Of a stretch of DNA of 45,931 nt, positions 32,291 to 41,519 are shown in pieces; positions within the stretch are counted from its first letter, which is position 1, and each line of letters opens with the position of its first letter. A program made the position numbers and the translations under genes. The stretch is from CAYZAK01 sp964476445 (lineage in GTDB: Bacteria > CG03 > SLGR01 > JAGXOG01). The notes under the pieces are model-generated. The model was not told where the DNA came from and did not search any database. It worked only from the letters and a program-made list of their open reading frames with translations. The stretch is from positions 1 through 45,931 of the forward strand of contig CAYZAK010000012.1 of the NCBI GenBank assembly GCA_964476445.1, given 5' to 3'.

Positions 32291-33394
32291 ATGAATAAAA
32301 ATAAAAAAATTACAAATCCCCAGATATTAACTATTTCAGCTTGGCTGGTCATAGCTACCATTATTGTAGCAGTTCTTTCCCTTGCCGACAGTTTATTGAT
32401 ACCTCTGTTTTTCGCCATATTGATCTGGTATCTTTTTAATACTGTCGTTTTCTCTTTGGGACAAATTGATATCAAGGGCTTTACTCTACCCCGCTGGGTT
32501 CGGTTAATATTAACCCTGGTAATATTCGGTTTTATTTTCAATACGGTCGCTGGCATTATAGCTACCAGCGTCTCCAGCATAATAAGGGTGGCCCCTCAGT
32601 ACCAGGCTAATCTTGAAAAAATGCTGGCCGGGCTGGAAACAATACTTATGGATCTTCCCTACGGCATTGAGATAGAAGAAGTTCCCGCCCTGTCCCAGAT
32701 GATTTCCGGTATTAATATAAGCGGTTTAATACAGAGTATAGCCCGTGAACTTGCCGGTTTAATGGGCAATATAGGTCTGGTTATTATATATTTAATATTT
32801 TTATTTTTAGAGCAGCGCTATTTTAGCAACAAGATTAAAATGGTAGCCCGTAGATCCAGCAGAAAAAAAATGATTGACAACATCCTTTCCCAGATAGACC
32901 GGGATATTAAACGATATGTGGGGGTCAAATCTCTGCTCAGTTTTATAACATCTATGGGCGCATGGATTCTTATGACATGGGTGGGACTGGATTTTGCCGG
33001 GTTCTGGGCCCTGCTGATATTTATCCTTAATTTTATACCCCATTTGGGTTCTATCGGAGCCACAACCATGCCCGCCCTACTGGCTCTTCTTCAGTTTGAT
33101 ACCTTTAAACCGTTTTTTATTATACTGGTCGGGGTTTTTGTACTTCAGTTTGGTATAGGTAACCTTCTTGACCCGGCGCTTATGGGCAAATCGCTTAATG
33201 TAAGTCCGCTGGTAATTATATTTTCTTTACTGTTCTGGGGCAGTATATGGGGCCCGCCGGGAATGTTTTTATCTGTACCTGTAACGGTAATTCTTATGAT
33301 TATTCTAAATAATTTTGAAAATACACGGTGGGTAGCCCGGGTTCTGTCCAGAGACGGTAATTTAAAGAATTTACATACCTCAAAACAGAAATAA
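32291..33394 (+). CDS. AI-2E family transporter (PerM/TqsA-like)
   Basis: A 367-residue integral membrane protein with about eight hydrophobic segments. It has the long amphipathic extracytoplasmic stretch after the third segment typical of the family (AITSVSSI-like region to about residue 165). Conserved C-terminal features include FIPHLGSIGATTMPALLALL, FVLQFGIGNLLDPALMGKSL and WGSIWGPPGMFLSVP. Members have been linked to autoinducer-2 export or Na+/H+ exchange, and most are of unknown substrate. I chose ATG 32291; an in-frame TTG at 32273 is an alternative, and neither has a clear Shine-Dalgarno. It is a lone rightward gene whose stop is 10 bases from rnfD's. Confidence 0.87.
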   Translation: MNKNKKITNPQILTISAWLVIATIIVAVLSLADSLLIPLFFAILIWYLFNTVVFSLGQIDIKGFTLPRWVRLILTLVIFGFIFNTVAGIIATSVSSIIRVAPQYQANLEKMLAGLETILMDLPYGIEIEEVPALSQMISGINISGLIQSIARELAGLMGNIGLVIIYLIFLFLEQRYFSNKIKMVARRSSRKKMIDNILSQIDRDIKRYVGVKSLLSFITSMGAWILMTWVGLDFAGFWALLIFILNFIPHLGSIGATTMPALLALLQFDTFKPFFIILVGVFVLQFGIGNLLDPALMGKSLNVSPLVIIFSLLFWGSIWGPPGMFLSVPVTVILMIILNNFENTRWVARVLSRDGNLKNLHTSKQK

Positions 33395-33404
33395 AAATAT
33401 ATTT

Positions 33405-34424
33405 TTAAGTTCCGTATATACGGGGTCTGGTAAAACGGTTTATAAGAGGGGTAACGGCATTCATTAAAAGGATGGAGAACATGACTCCTTCAGGATAACC
33501 GCTGAAATTTCTAATTATCAAGGTAAGTAACCCGGTACCAATACCGAAAACCCATTTCCCTTTGCCGGTTACCGGAGTGGTAACAGGGTCTGTGATCATG
33601 TACGTCCCCCCCAGCAAAACCCCGCCAAGTAAAAGAGTTGACAGAGGATCAAGAAATTTGTCCGGTCTTATCAACCATATTATGGTAGACAAAGCTATTA
33701 CGGTGCTAAAATAAGATACCGGCAGACGCCAATCTATAACTTTTTTAACAACCAAAACAGCCAGCCCTATTAAAATTAACAATGCAGAAGTTTCTCCGCT
33801 ACTTCCTCGTTTTGAACCTAGAAAATATCTCAAAAAATTATTTCCGTCGATTTTTTCGCCGGCTATTATTTTTACCCTTTCCGGATTATTATCTTCAAAT
33901 TTAAACTCAGTTAAAGGCGTTGCACCGGTAACCGCCCCAACTTTGGAAGTATTCGAATCAGTAATAAACAGTGGTCTGGGGGCAACCCCGTATGTAGTTA
34001 TGAGTATTGGAAAAGCAGCAGTAAGAAAAGCCCGGGCCATAAGAGCGGGGTTAAAAATATTCTTTCCTGTTCCTCCGAAAATATACTTAACCACCACAAT
34101 GCTAAAAACAGCACCCACTGCGGCCGCCCAGAAAGGAAAATCCGCCGGCAGAATAAGAGACAGTATTAGTCCGGTCACTACCGCACTGCCCAGTTCATTT
34201 TTCATGTTTCTACCAGTTAGAAACTTACAAAATATTTCAGTTATAACCGCCGTGCTAAGACAAACTAGAATAAGCCAGAAAGCCCGGAAACCGAAATAGT
34301 ATATGCTTCCTAAAGCCGGAAAAAGTAAAGCGACCCCCGTCCATTTCATCATATAGGATAAGGTTATATCCTCCTTTAAATAAGGCCCCGGATTTAAATT
34401 TATATTTTTTATTTTTTGTGTCAT
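33405..34424 (-). CDS. rnfD: RnfD/NqrB-family membrane flavoprotein subunit
   Basis: A 339-residue integral membrane protein. Family signatures are FGGTGKNIFNPALMARAFL and the flavinylation motif VTGATPL with Thr169 as the predicted covalent FMN site. LLGGTYMITDPVTTPVTGKG and FSGYPEGVMFSILLMNAVTP are also typical, with about ten hydrophobic segments. RnfD is one subunit of the RnfABCDGE ferredoxin:NAD oxidoreductase, which pumps sodium or protons. No other rnf or nqr gene is in the window. It overlaps the HEAT-repeat gene by 4 bases. It is intact and normal in size. Confidence 0.9.
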   Translation of the reverse strand: MTQKIKNINLNPGPYLKEDITLSYMMKWTGVALLFPALGSIYYFGFRAFWLILVCLSTAVITEIFCKFLTGRNMKNELGSAVVTGLILSLILPADFPFWAAAVGAVFSIVVVKYIFGGTGKNIFNPALMARAFLTAAFPILITTYGVAPRPLFITDSNTSKVGAVTGATPLTEFKFEDNNPERVKIIAGEKIDGNNFLRYFLGSKRGSSGETSALLILIGLAVLVVKKVIDWRLPVSYFSTVIALSTIIWLIRPDKFLDPLSTLLLGGVLLGGTYMITDPVTTPVTGKGKWVFGIGTGLLTLIIRNFSGYPEGVMFSILLMNAVTPLINRFTRPRIYGT

Positions 34425-35767
34425 CTATTTACTTTAATTATACTCTCTATGGTTTCTTCGACAACCTGTTTGTTTTTTCCTTTTTTATCGGGAAGAATCT
34501 CCAGTAAATACTCTAAGGCTTTACGATCACCTATCTCTTTAAAAGCTTTGCACACCTCCGTTATTAAATATCGGTCCTTCAGCAACAATTCGCCCAGCGG
34601 GTCAACACTTTCTGGAAAGCCCAAAGTTCTCAAGACCGCTGCCGCCGCTTTTTTAACTTCAGAATTATCGTCTTTTAATGCCAGATGAACGGCCTCTCCC
34701 GCTTCACGGGTAGCTATTGAACCTAGGGCATAAACCGCGTTCTTTCTTAAATTATAATTCGGTTCACTACTTAATATTATTTTTAGATTATCTATAACCG
34801 TATCGTTCCCCCGGACCGATAAAATATTTATAACTCTTCTTCTTACTTTATAATCTTCGTCTCGGATAAAATCGGCGATAACTTCTAAGGATTGCCCGGT
34901 ATCAATATTTTTTAGTATCTCAATTCCGGCAATTTTTAACTCAATTTCTTCCTCAGAAAGAAATCGGGCCAGAGGCTCGACAATACCGGAAGTACCTATT
35001 TTTCCCAGAGCTTTTACGATTTTTAGTTTAGTTTTTTTATCCTCACTTTCCAGTCCCCGAACTAAAATTGGAATTGAGTCCGGATCTTTTAGATTAGCAA
35101 TTTTTTCTATGGCCAGTAATCTAATTTCTTTCCGGTCATCATTTATTGCGTCACCCATATTTTCAATAAGATGATTACGGGTGGCTCCGGTGGAAAGCTC
35201 CACGGCAATTTTGTGAAGATTGTCTACAGCCAGCTTTCTTAATTTTTTGCTGGAATCATTTACCACACTCGGTAAATATTCTATGAGAGTTTCTTGATTT
35301 TGGATTAAAATGTTTTTTAAGGCTTTAAACCTGATCTCTTCATTTTCATCATTTAAAGCCCCTCCGATGGAACTAACTGCAGGCTGTCCTAAACCTATTA
35401 ATACATTTAAAGCCATAACCCGGATTGTTGATTGAGGGTCATTGTTTAAAATTTCTGTAAGAGGGGGGATTGTTGTATCATCCCCTATGAATTCAAGTTC
35501 TTTTACAACAGCCCGGCGGACCTGCGGGTTTTCATCATTTATTACCCCTCTTAAAAAATTTATTTTGCCCTCAACATCGGATACGGATATCCCTCTAACT
35601 GCATGATAACGAATCTGCCAGTTTTCATTTTCCATCTTCTCGGATCGGTCTGACCCCAGGGTGTAAGCTGCCCTGATCAATAAACAGACACTAATTCCTA
35701 TAGAATATATAACTTTTTTGTATCTAAAACTTATGCAGTAACTAATAACTGTATTTAAAAACTTCAT
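34421..35767 (-). CDS. HEAT-repeat protein with N-terminal membrane/signal segment
   Basis: A 448-residue protein. It has a hydrophobic N-terminal segment (about 16-36, VIYSIGISVCLLIRAAYTLG) and then roughly a dozen HEAT-like helical pairs of about 31-38 residues. Typical units are ENPQVRRAVVKELEFIGDDT, DPQSTIRVMALNVLIGLGQP and NSEVKKAAAAVLRTLGFPES. The repeats make a curved protein-binding solenoid. It is probably exported or anchored. It is 15 bases downstream of proS and overlaps rnfD. No enzyme domain is visible and its partner is unknown; co-transcription makes an RnfD-linked role worth testing. Confidence 0.75.
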   Translation of the reverse strand: MKFLNTVISYCISFRYKKVIYSIGISVCLLIRAAYTLGSDRSEKMENENWQIRYHAVRGISVSDVEGKINFLRGVINDENPQVRRAVVKELEFIGDDTTIPPLTEILNNDPQSTIRVMALNVLIGLGQPAVSSIGGALNDENEEIRFKALKNILIQNQETLIEYLPSVVNDSSKKLRKLAVDNLHKIAVELSTGATRNHLIENMGDAINDDRKEIRLLAIEKIANLKDPDSIPILVRGLESEDKKTKLKIVKALGKIGTSGIVEPLARFLSEEEIELKIAGIEILKNIDTGQSLEVIADFIRDEDYKVRRRVINILSVRGNDTVIDNLKIILSSEPNYNLRKNAVYALGSIATREAGEAVHLALKDDNSEVKKAAAAVLRTLGFPESVDPLGELLLKDRYLITEVCKAFKEIGDRKALEYLLEILPDKKGKNKQVVEETIESIIKVNR

Positions 35768-35782
35768 CGATTCTTAAAAATT

Positions 35783-37489
35783 TTATTTATTAAAATAACT
35801 TTCTAAAAAACTGTTAAGCTTTTCCGGTTTTACAAAGCTTTTTTTATCCTCTTTTCTTAACTGAACTTCAAATTTGCCGCTATCTAAAAAACTTTTGCCG
35901 GCAACAATTTGAACAGGTATCCCAATTAAATCCGCATCCTTAAATTTAACTCCCGGGTTTTCATCTCTATCATCCCAGAGTACCTCGTAGTCTTTACTTA
36001 AATCCTGATATAATTCGTCGCATACTTTTTGAGTTTTTTTGGAAAGCTGTAAAATAGTTACCTTAAAGGGGGATATGGGAACCGGCCAAATTATCCCCTT
36101 TTTATCATGACTTTGTTCGATTGCCGCAGCCACTACCCGGGTTACCCCGATACCGTAACATCCCATTATGATGTCCTTCTGCTTCCCGTCCGAATCAGTA
36201 AACTTAGCCTCCATACTCTTCGAATATTTTGTCCCCAGCAAAAAGGTATGACCAACTTCTATGCCCCGTTTAAACTTCAGCTGGGCACCGCATTTTGGAC
36301 AACGGTCCCCCTTTATTACTTTTCTGAAGTCTCCAGCCTGGTCAACTTCAAAATCCCTTCCAAAATTAATATTTTTAAGATGATAATCTTTTTTATTTGC
36401 CCCGCTGACCGCGTTTTTCATTTTAAGTATGGCCCGATCGGCGTACACTTTGTGGATTTTGTTCTTCTTAAGCCCCACCGGTCCTGAAAAACCCAGTGGC
36501 CCTCCGGTTACCTCAAAAATCAATTTTTGAGTACCCATTTTTAGTCCCGGAGCTTTCTGTTTTACTGCATTCTCATTTATCTGATGATCCCCGCGAACTA
36601 AACATACCACCGGCCCGTTATCTGAATCATAAATAAGAGTTTTTATAAAATCTCTGGGTTTTTTATCCATAAACCCGGACACCTCTTCAACAGTTCTTAC
36701 ATTTGGAGTATGTACTTCTTTAAGGTTCCCCGGACCCCCCTCATTTTCCGAAATATTCTCCCTCTTGTAACCGGCCAATTCCATATTGGCCCCGTAACCG
36801 CATTCACAAAAGGCTATCACTTCTTCACCGGTATCAGCCAAAACCATAAACTCGTGCGAAGATTTACCCCCTATATTACCGGTCTCTGCTTCTACAATCT
36901 TAAATTCCAGACCGCACCGGTCAAAAATCTTAGCGTAAGCGTCGTAATTTTCTTTATATGATTTTTTGCAACCTTCCATTGTGGTATCAAAACTGTAGGC
37001 GTCTTTCATATAAAATTCCCTGGCTCTCATGATTCCGAATCGGGGGCGTATTTCGTCCCTGAATTTCATCTGGAACTGATACAAAATAAGGGGAAGTTTC
37101 TTGTATGAATCTATATTGTCTTTAACTAACTGGGTTATCACTTCTTCATGAGTGGGGCCCAGACAGAATTCTCTCTCTTTCCGGTCCTTAAATCTTACCA
37201 GCTCATCGCCGTAAAGGTCCCACCGGCCGCTTTGTTCCCACAGCGATTTAGGCTGCATTGCGCTCATTATAAGCTCCTGACCGGCGATAGAATTCATCTC
37301 TTCTCTGATTATCTGCTCTACTTTTTTAACCACTCTCCATCCTAACGGTAAAAATTCGTAAACTCCGGAGGCAAGTTTTCTTATCATTCCCGATCTAACC
37401 ATTAGTTTATGGGATGGAATCTCAGCTTCCTGGGGATCCTCTTTTAAAGTAGGTAAAAAATACTGTGACAATCTTCTGGAATCTTTCAT
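35783..37489 (-). CDS. proS: Prolyl-tRNA synthetase (bacterial type)
   Basis: A 568-residue class II synthetase. SRRLSQYFLPTLKEDPQEAE opens the protein. Motif 1 is followed by motif 2 with FRDEIRPRFGIMRAREFYMK. The inserted trans-editing domain spans about 220-400 (VRGDHQINENAVKQK, PGLKMGTQKLIFEVTGGPLG). Motif 3 is GCYGIGVTRVVAAAIEQSHD, and an HGTP anticodon domain closes it. It charges tRNA-Pro. The start overlaps the ispG stop by 4 bases. The length is normal for the editing-competent bacterial type. Confidence 0.98.
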   Translation of the reverse strand: MKDSRRLSQYFLPTLKEDPQEAEIPSHKLMVRSGMIRKLASGVYEFLPLGWRVVKKVEQIIREEMNSIAGQELIMSAMQPKSLWEQSGRWDLYGDELVRFKDRKEREFCLGPTHEEVITQLVKDNIDSYKKLPLILYQFQMKFRDEIRPRFGIMRAREFYMKDAYSFDTTMEGCKKSYKENYDAYAKIFDRCGLEFKIVEAETGNIGGKSSHEFMVLADTGEEVIAFCECGYGANMELAGYKRENISENEGGPGNLKEVHTPNVRTVEEVSGFMDKKPRDFIKTLIYDSDNGPVVCLVRGDHQINENAVKQKAPGLKMGTQKLIFEVTGGPLGFSGPVGLKKNKIHKVYADRAILKMKNAVSGANKKDYHLKNINFGRDFEVDQAGDFRKVIKGDRCPKCGAQLKFKRGIEVGHTFLLGTKYSKSMEAKFTDSDGKQKDIIMGCYGIGVTRVVAAAIEQSHDKKGIIWPVPISPFKVTILQLSKKTQKVCDELYQDLSKDYEVLWDDRDENPGVKFKDADLIGIPVQIVAGKSFLDSGKFEVQLRKEDKKSFVKPEKLNSFLESYFNK

Positions 37490-38505
37490 GATTTATGTAA
37501 AAGTTTTACTAACTTACTTAACTCCTTTCCACTCTCTAATTTCTCTTTAATATTTCCGCGGGATATCAGCAGACTTCCCTTCCGGGTATAGCATATCCCA
37601 AAATCAGCTTCTTTTGCCTCCCCGGGTCCATTGACTTCGCAGCCCATTATAGCAATCTTATATTCCCTTTTAAAATCTTCTTGGCTAAGTTTTTTAGAAA
37701 ATTTTTCAACCATTTCAGCTACATCGGCATGGGCCCGGGAACAGGCCGGGCAGGATATTATTTCCAATCTTTTCAGCTTGTCATTGGCAAGTTCTTTTAA
37801 AATTATTCCCGTCTTTACTTCTTTTATTGAACTGCCGGTAATAGAAACCCGAACGGTATCGCCTATCCCGTCGTTTAACAAAGCGCCTATTCCCATAGAA
37901 GATTTAATCATTCCCAATTCTTTCATACCTGTTGCCGTTACTCCTACATGCAGCGGAGTATCAGAATAAACGCTGAAATACCTATTAGCCTCAATAGTTT
38001 CCTTTACAGAAGAAGACTTTAGAGAAACCAGATAATTACGAAATCCGGTCTCTGAGACTTCTTTATCCCATTCTAAGGCCAGTTGAGCAAGGTCTACTCC
38101 CGTAGACGCCGAACAGGAACCTGTATTAAAACCCAGCCGCAGGGCTTTTTTCTTCTGGTGGGCCATTTGAACAATTTCCAATATACCCTCTTTGGAGGTA
38201 TTACCCGGATTTACTCTTATTTTCTCGAATCCCGACTCCAGCGCCTCTTTACCGAGTCCGGCCCTAAAATGACAATCGGCTATTAATGGTACGCCCAGTT
38301 TCTTTAAATTCCGGTATACAGACCCGGCCAGCCCTCCTTTCGGAATGGCGCAGCGAATAAGATCCGCTCCGGAATTCACCATTTTTTGACCTTCTTTAAA
38401 TAAATCCCGGTGATTATTTAAATTTCCTTTAAGCATTCCCTGTACTCTTACGGGATTTTCTCCGCCTAATGTTAAGTTACCAATTTTTATTTCTCTGGTT
38501 ATCAT
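37486..38505 (-). CDS. ispG: 4-hydroxy-3-methylbut-2-enyl diphosphate synthase
   Basis: A 339-residue iron-sulfur enzyme, the penultimate step of the MEP pathway. The TIM-barrel part includes VPLIADCHFRAGLGKEAL and KIRVNPGNTSKEG. The 4Fe-4S ligands are Cys252 and Cys255 in SCPACSR and Cys289 with Glu296 in MGCEVNGPGEAKEADFG. It is a compact form without the plant-type insert. It sits 2 bases after rseP and overlaps proS. It is followed in the same operon by no IspH. Confidence 0.96.
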   Translation of the reverse strand: MITREIKIGNLTLGGENPVRVQGMLKGNLNNHRDLFKEGQKMVNSGADLIRCAIPKGGLAGSVYRNLKKLGVPLIADCHFRAGLGKEALESGFEKIRVNPGNTSKEGILEIVQMAHQKKKALRLGFNTGSCSASTGVDLAQLALEWDKEVSETGFRNYLVSLKSSSVKETIEANRYFSVYSDTPLHVGVTATGMKELGMIKSSMGIGALLNDGIGDTVRVSITGSSIKEVKTGIILKELANDKLKRLEIISCPACSRAHADVAEMVEKFSKKLSQEDFKREYKIAIMGCEVNGPGEAKEADFGICYTRKGSLLISRGNIKEKLESGKELSKLVKLLHKS

Positions 38506-38507
38506 CT

Positions 38508-39542
38508 CTATTCTAAAAATATTCTAGCTATATCCTGCCAAGTCACAAATATTAACAATGAAAAAAGCAGTGCTAAGCCAATCATATTGGCAATATTCAT
38601 CTTTTTCTCGTCAACCGGACTTCCTTTTATTTTTTCTATTACTGCAAAAATTATATGTCCCCCGTCTAAAACAGGTATGGGAAACAGATTTATCATCCCC
38701 AGATTAATACTGATAATAGCTATAAACTGAAAAAGATGTCCTAAACCCTCTCCGGCAGCATCGGAAATCAAACCACCTATACCGACCGGGCCGGCAACTT
38801 CCGCCTCCATTCTACCGGTAATCATCAACCATAGAGATCTTAATATTTCAACTGTAAGATAACCGGTATATTTAAAGCCTTCGTAAAAAGCCCTGAAAAA
38901 ACCTGACTTTATCTGCTCGACAACAGGTATAATACCTATCAATTTTCTATCGTGCTCTTCCATAAATTGCGCCTGGACAGCAATATTTATTATATTACCG
39001 TCCCGGTCTATTTTTAAGTTTATTTTATTCTCTGAGTATCTGGCTATGGTACCGGTAACTTCTTCCCAGGTAGATACTTCTTCCTGATTTATGCTTAAAA
39101 CTTTATCTCCATCTTGAATCCCTGCTTCCAGGGCCGGTGAATTTTCCATTACCCCACCTATTTTAGGTTCGTCCACTACCCGGGGAAGGCCTATCAAATA
39201 AAGGATCATAGAAAAGATAAGAGCCCCGGCTAAAAAATTCATAACCGGCCCGGCAAATAAAACTTTCAATCTATTTAAAGGATCCTGGGAGACAAATGAA
39301 TCTTTATCATCGGCTCCTTCCTCTACGGGGTTTTCCCCTTTCATTTTCACATATCCCCCTAGTGGCAACAACGAAAGACGGTACCTTATTCCTTTACGGG
39401 TCACTCCAATAATTTCAGGTCCGAACCCCAGAGAAAAAGTTTCCACCTTAATTCCAATTTTTAAAGCTACCAGGAAGTGTCCCAGCTCATGGACAAAAAC
39501 CACTATGGAAAAAGTTAAAATTATAGCAAGTGCGGTAATCAT
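38508..39542 (-). CDS. rseP: Site-2 intramembrane metalloprotease RseP
   Basis: A 344-residue membrane protease. The zinc motif HELGH is at 18-22 in the first helix. A PDZ domain spans about 110-195 (KIGGVMENSPALEAGIQDGD), and the third ligand region is NLFPIPVLDGGHIIFAVIEK. Transmembrane helices lie near 1-20, 100-120, 270-300 and 320-340. RseP-type proteases cut anti-sigma factors and remnant signal peptides. It has one PDZ domain, as in Gram-positive and many deep-branching homologues, against two in E. coli. It overlaps dxr by 4 bases. Confidence 0.96.
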   Translation of the reverse strand: MITALAIILTFSIVVFVHELGHFLVALKIGIKVETFSLGFGPEIIGVTRKGIRYRLSLLPLGGYVKMKGENPVEEGADDKDSFVSQDPLNRLKVLFAGPVMNFLAGALIFSMILYLIGLPRVVDEPKIGGVMENSPALEAGIQDGDKVLSINQEEVSTWEEVTGTIARYSENKINLKIDRDGNIINIAVQAQFMEEHDRKLIGIIPVVEQIKSGFFRAFYEGFKYTGYLTVEILRSLWLMITGRMEAEVAGPVGIGGLISDAAGEGLGHLFQFIAIISINLGMINLFPIPVLDGGHIIFAVIEKIKGSPVDEKKMNIANMIGLALLFSLLIFVTWQDIARIFLE

Positions 39543-40696
39543 ATCTTATCTTTGGCAATTAAACGCCGGGCATATTCCTGGCCTTTGTAATATAGTTGCC
39601 TTACATCCTCCATATTTTTTATAGTATTACTGAAATTTTTTGATAAAGTTTTATCTATTAACCGGGGTATCTGGGGGAATTTAATATTACCTTTAGAAAA
39701 AGAACTCACCGCAACCTCATCGGCAGCGCAGAGTAAAATAGGTTTTGCTTTCCCCTGTTTACCCGCCTCCAAGGCCAAATTCAGACAGGGAAATTTACGG
39801 GTATCCGGCTTTGAAAAGTTTAAATTTTTTAAATCTTTTACAGTTAAACGGCCTACCAACTCGGGGCCCCGCCGGGGCTGAGTTAGAGCGTACTGTATAG
39901 GGATTTTCATATCAGCTCTGGACATATGGGCCAGAACCGTCCCGTCATTGAATTCTACCAAACCGTGAATTACCGATTGAGGATGAATGTATACATTTAT
40001 TTTTTCAAAAGGTAAATTAAAAAGATTATGGGCCTCTATAACTTCCAACCCCTTATTCATTAAAGTTGCCGAATCCACAGTAACCTTAACTCCCATATCC
40101 CAGTTGGGATGGTTTAAACAGTCTTTTATATTAACTTTTTTTAAACTATCCGGAGTTTCATTGTACACCGCTCCTCCCGAAGCGGTCAAAGTAATGCGAT
40201 AGATATCCTTTTTATTTTCTTTAGATAAAATCTGGTATATAGCTGAATGTTCACTGTCAACGGGAATAAGTTGACCGGTATATTTTATATTCTCCTCAAT
40301 TAAAAACCAGCCCATGACTATGGACTCTTTATTAGCTATCGCAACTTTTTTATCCGCTTTTAAGGCTTCCAGAGTGGGTTCTAGACCGGCAAAGCCGCTC
40401 AAACCGTTAACCACTAAATCCACTTCTTCCATTTTTAAAAGTTTTACAATCCCCGGCATACCTTTTAAAAATTTTACTTTTGGAAATTCTTGTTTAAATT
40501 TCCCCAGATCTTTATTATAAGTTTTCTCATTAGTTAAAACCACAAACTGGGGTTTTAACTTTCGTATGTTAATTTTTAGCTGTTTTAAATTAGTATGAGC
40601 GGTAAGCCCCGTAACCTTAATATTTGTCAGATTACTGGCCACTGCAACCGTACTTTTCCCAATTGACCCGGTTGAACCTAATATTATTATATTCAT
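39539..40696 (-). CDS. dxr: 1-deoxy-D-xylulose 5-phosphate reductoisomerase
   Basis: A 385-residue NADPH enzyme, second step of the MEP pathway. The nucleotide motif IILGSTGSIGKSTVAVA is at the N-terminus. ANKESIVMGWFLI, PVDSEHSAIYQIL, LTASGGAVYN, HPNWDMGVKVTVDSATLMNK and EVIEAHNLF carry the metal and substrate ligands. QSVIHGLVEFNDGTVLAHMS is also conserved. It lies 1 base after cdsA and overlaps rseP. Length is normal. Confidence 0.98.
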   Translation of the reverse strand: MNIIILGSTGSIGKSTVAVASNLTNIKVTGLTAHTNLKQLKINIRKLKPQFVVLTNEKTYNKDLGKFKQEFPKVKFLKGMPGIVKLLKMEEVDLVVNGLSGFAGLEPTLEALKADKKVAIANKESIVMGWFLIEENIKYTGQLIPVDSEHSAIYQILSKENKKDIYRITLTASGGAVYNETPDSLKKVNIKDCLNHPNWDMGVKVTVDSATLMNKGLEVIEAHNLFNLPFEKINVYIHPQSVIHGLVEFNDGTVLAHMSRADMKIPIQYALTQPRRGPELVGRLTVKDLKNLNFSKPDTRKFPCLNLALEAGKQGKAKPILLCAADEVAVSSFSKGNIKFPQIPRLIDKTLSKNFSNTIKNMEDVRQLYYKGQEYARRLIAKDKI

Positions 40697-40697
40697 T

Positions 40698-41519
40698 TTA
40701 AATTACCATCCATCTTAAGTAATAATACACTGCCGGAACAGCAAATATTAAACTGTCCACCCTGTCTAAAATTCCACCGTGACCAGGCAGAAATTTTCCC
40801 GAATCATCGCAGTCTAAACTTCTTTTTATCATAGATTCGGTAAGATCTCCAAAAATAACCGCTAACCCGATAATGCCTCCCAGAAAAGCTGATTCCGGCA
40901 AACTCATAAAGTCAAGTCCCATAATAAATTTTAAAATTATTGCGGTCAAAATACTGGCTCCAAGGGCCCCAAAAGCGCCGATTTTACTTTTATTGGGACT
41001 GGCCACGTGAAGTCGGGACCGGCCGTATTTTAGTCCTATAAAATACGCGCTTGTATCCGATATCCAGATACAGATAACAGTCAGTAGAGTAAACTCGTAT
41101 CCAAGCGGTTTAGTCTCTCTTAAAAATATGGCATGCATTATCAGCCAGGTTATATAAACTACACTAAAACTTGTCATCCCCAGATCCGCGACACTCTCTT
41201 TTATATCTTTTTTCAATATTAATATCACTGCCAGCCCGGGCACCATCAGGGTGAAAATTAAAGTATAAAAATCTTTTGCCCAGGTAACATATTTACCTGA
41301 GGTTATTAAATAGGCATTAACAAGTAAAGCCATAGAAATAAGATAACCCCACCACCTGGTAACCGGTATATCATTTTTAGACAGCATATTATAAAATTCC
41401 ATGAGCCCCCCCAAAATTACCGCAGTAATTAATAAAAAAAACGGAAGCCCACCCCAGAGAATAAATAAATAAACTACGGGTACGGCTACAAATGCTGAAA
41501 TTATTCTATTTTTTCTCAT
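40698..41519 (-). CDS. cdsA: Phosphatidate cytidylyltransferase
   Basis: A 273-residue membrane enzyme that makes CDP-diacylglycerol from phosphatidic acid and CTP. It has about seven to eight hydrophobic segments. The C-terminal signature, GDLTESMIKRSLDCDDSGKF then LPGHGGILDRVDSLIFAVPA, is diagnostic. ICIWISDTSAYFIGLKYGR and SPNKSKIGAFGALGASIL provide the preceding conserved loops. It overlaps uppS by one base and is 1 base from dxr. Confidence 0.97.
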   Translation of the reverse strand: MRKNRIISAFVAVPVVYLFILWGGLPFFLLITAVILGGLMEFYNMLSKNDIPVTRWWGYLISMALLVNAYLITSGKYVTWAKDFYTLIFTLMVPGLAVILILKKDIKESVADLGMTSFSVVYITWLIMHAIFLRETKPLGYEFTLLTVICIWISDTSAYFIGLKYGRSRLHVASPNKSKIGAFGALGASILTAIILKFIMGLDFMSLPESAFLGGIIGLAVIFGDLTESMIKRSLDCDDSGKFLPGHGGILDRVDSLIFAVPAVYYYLRWMVI

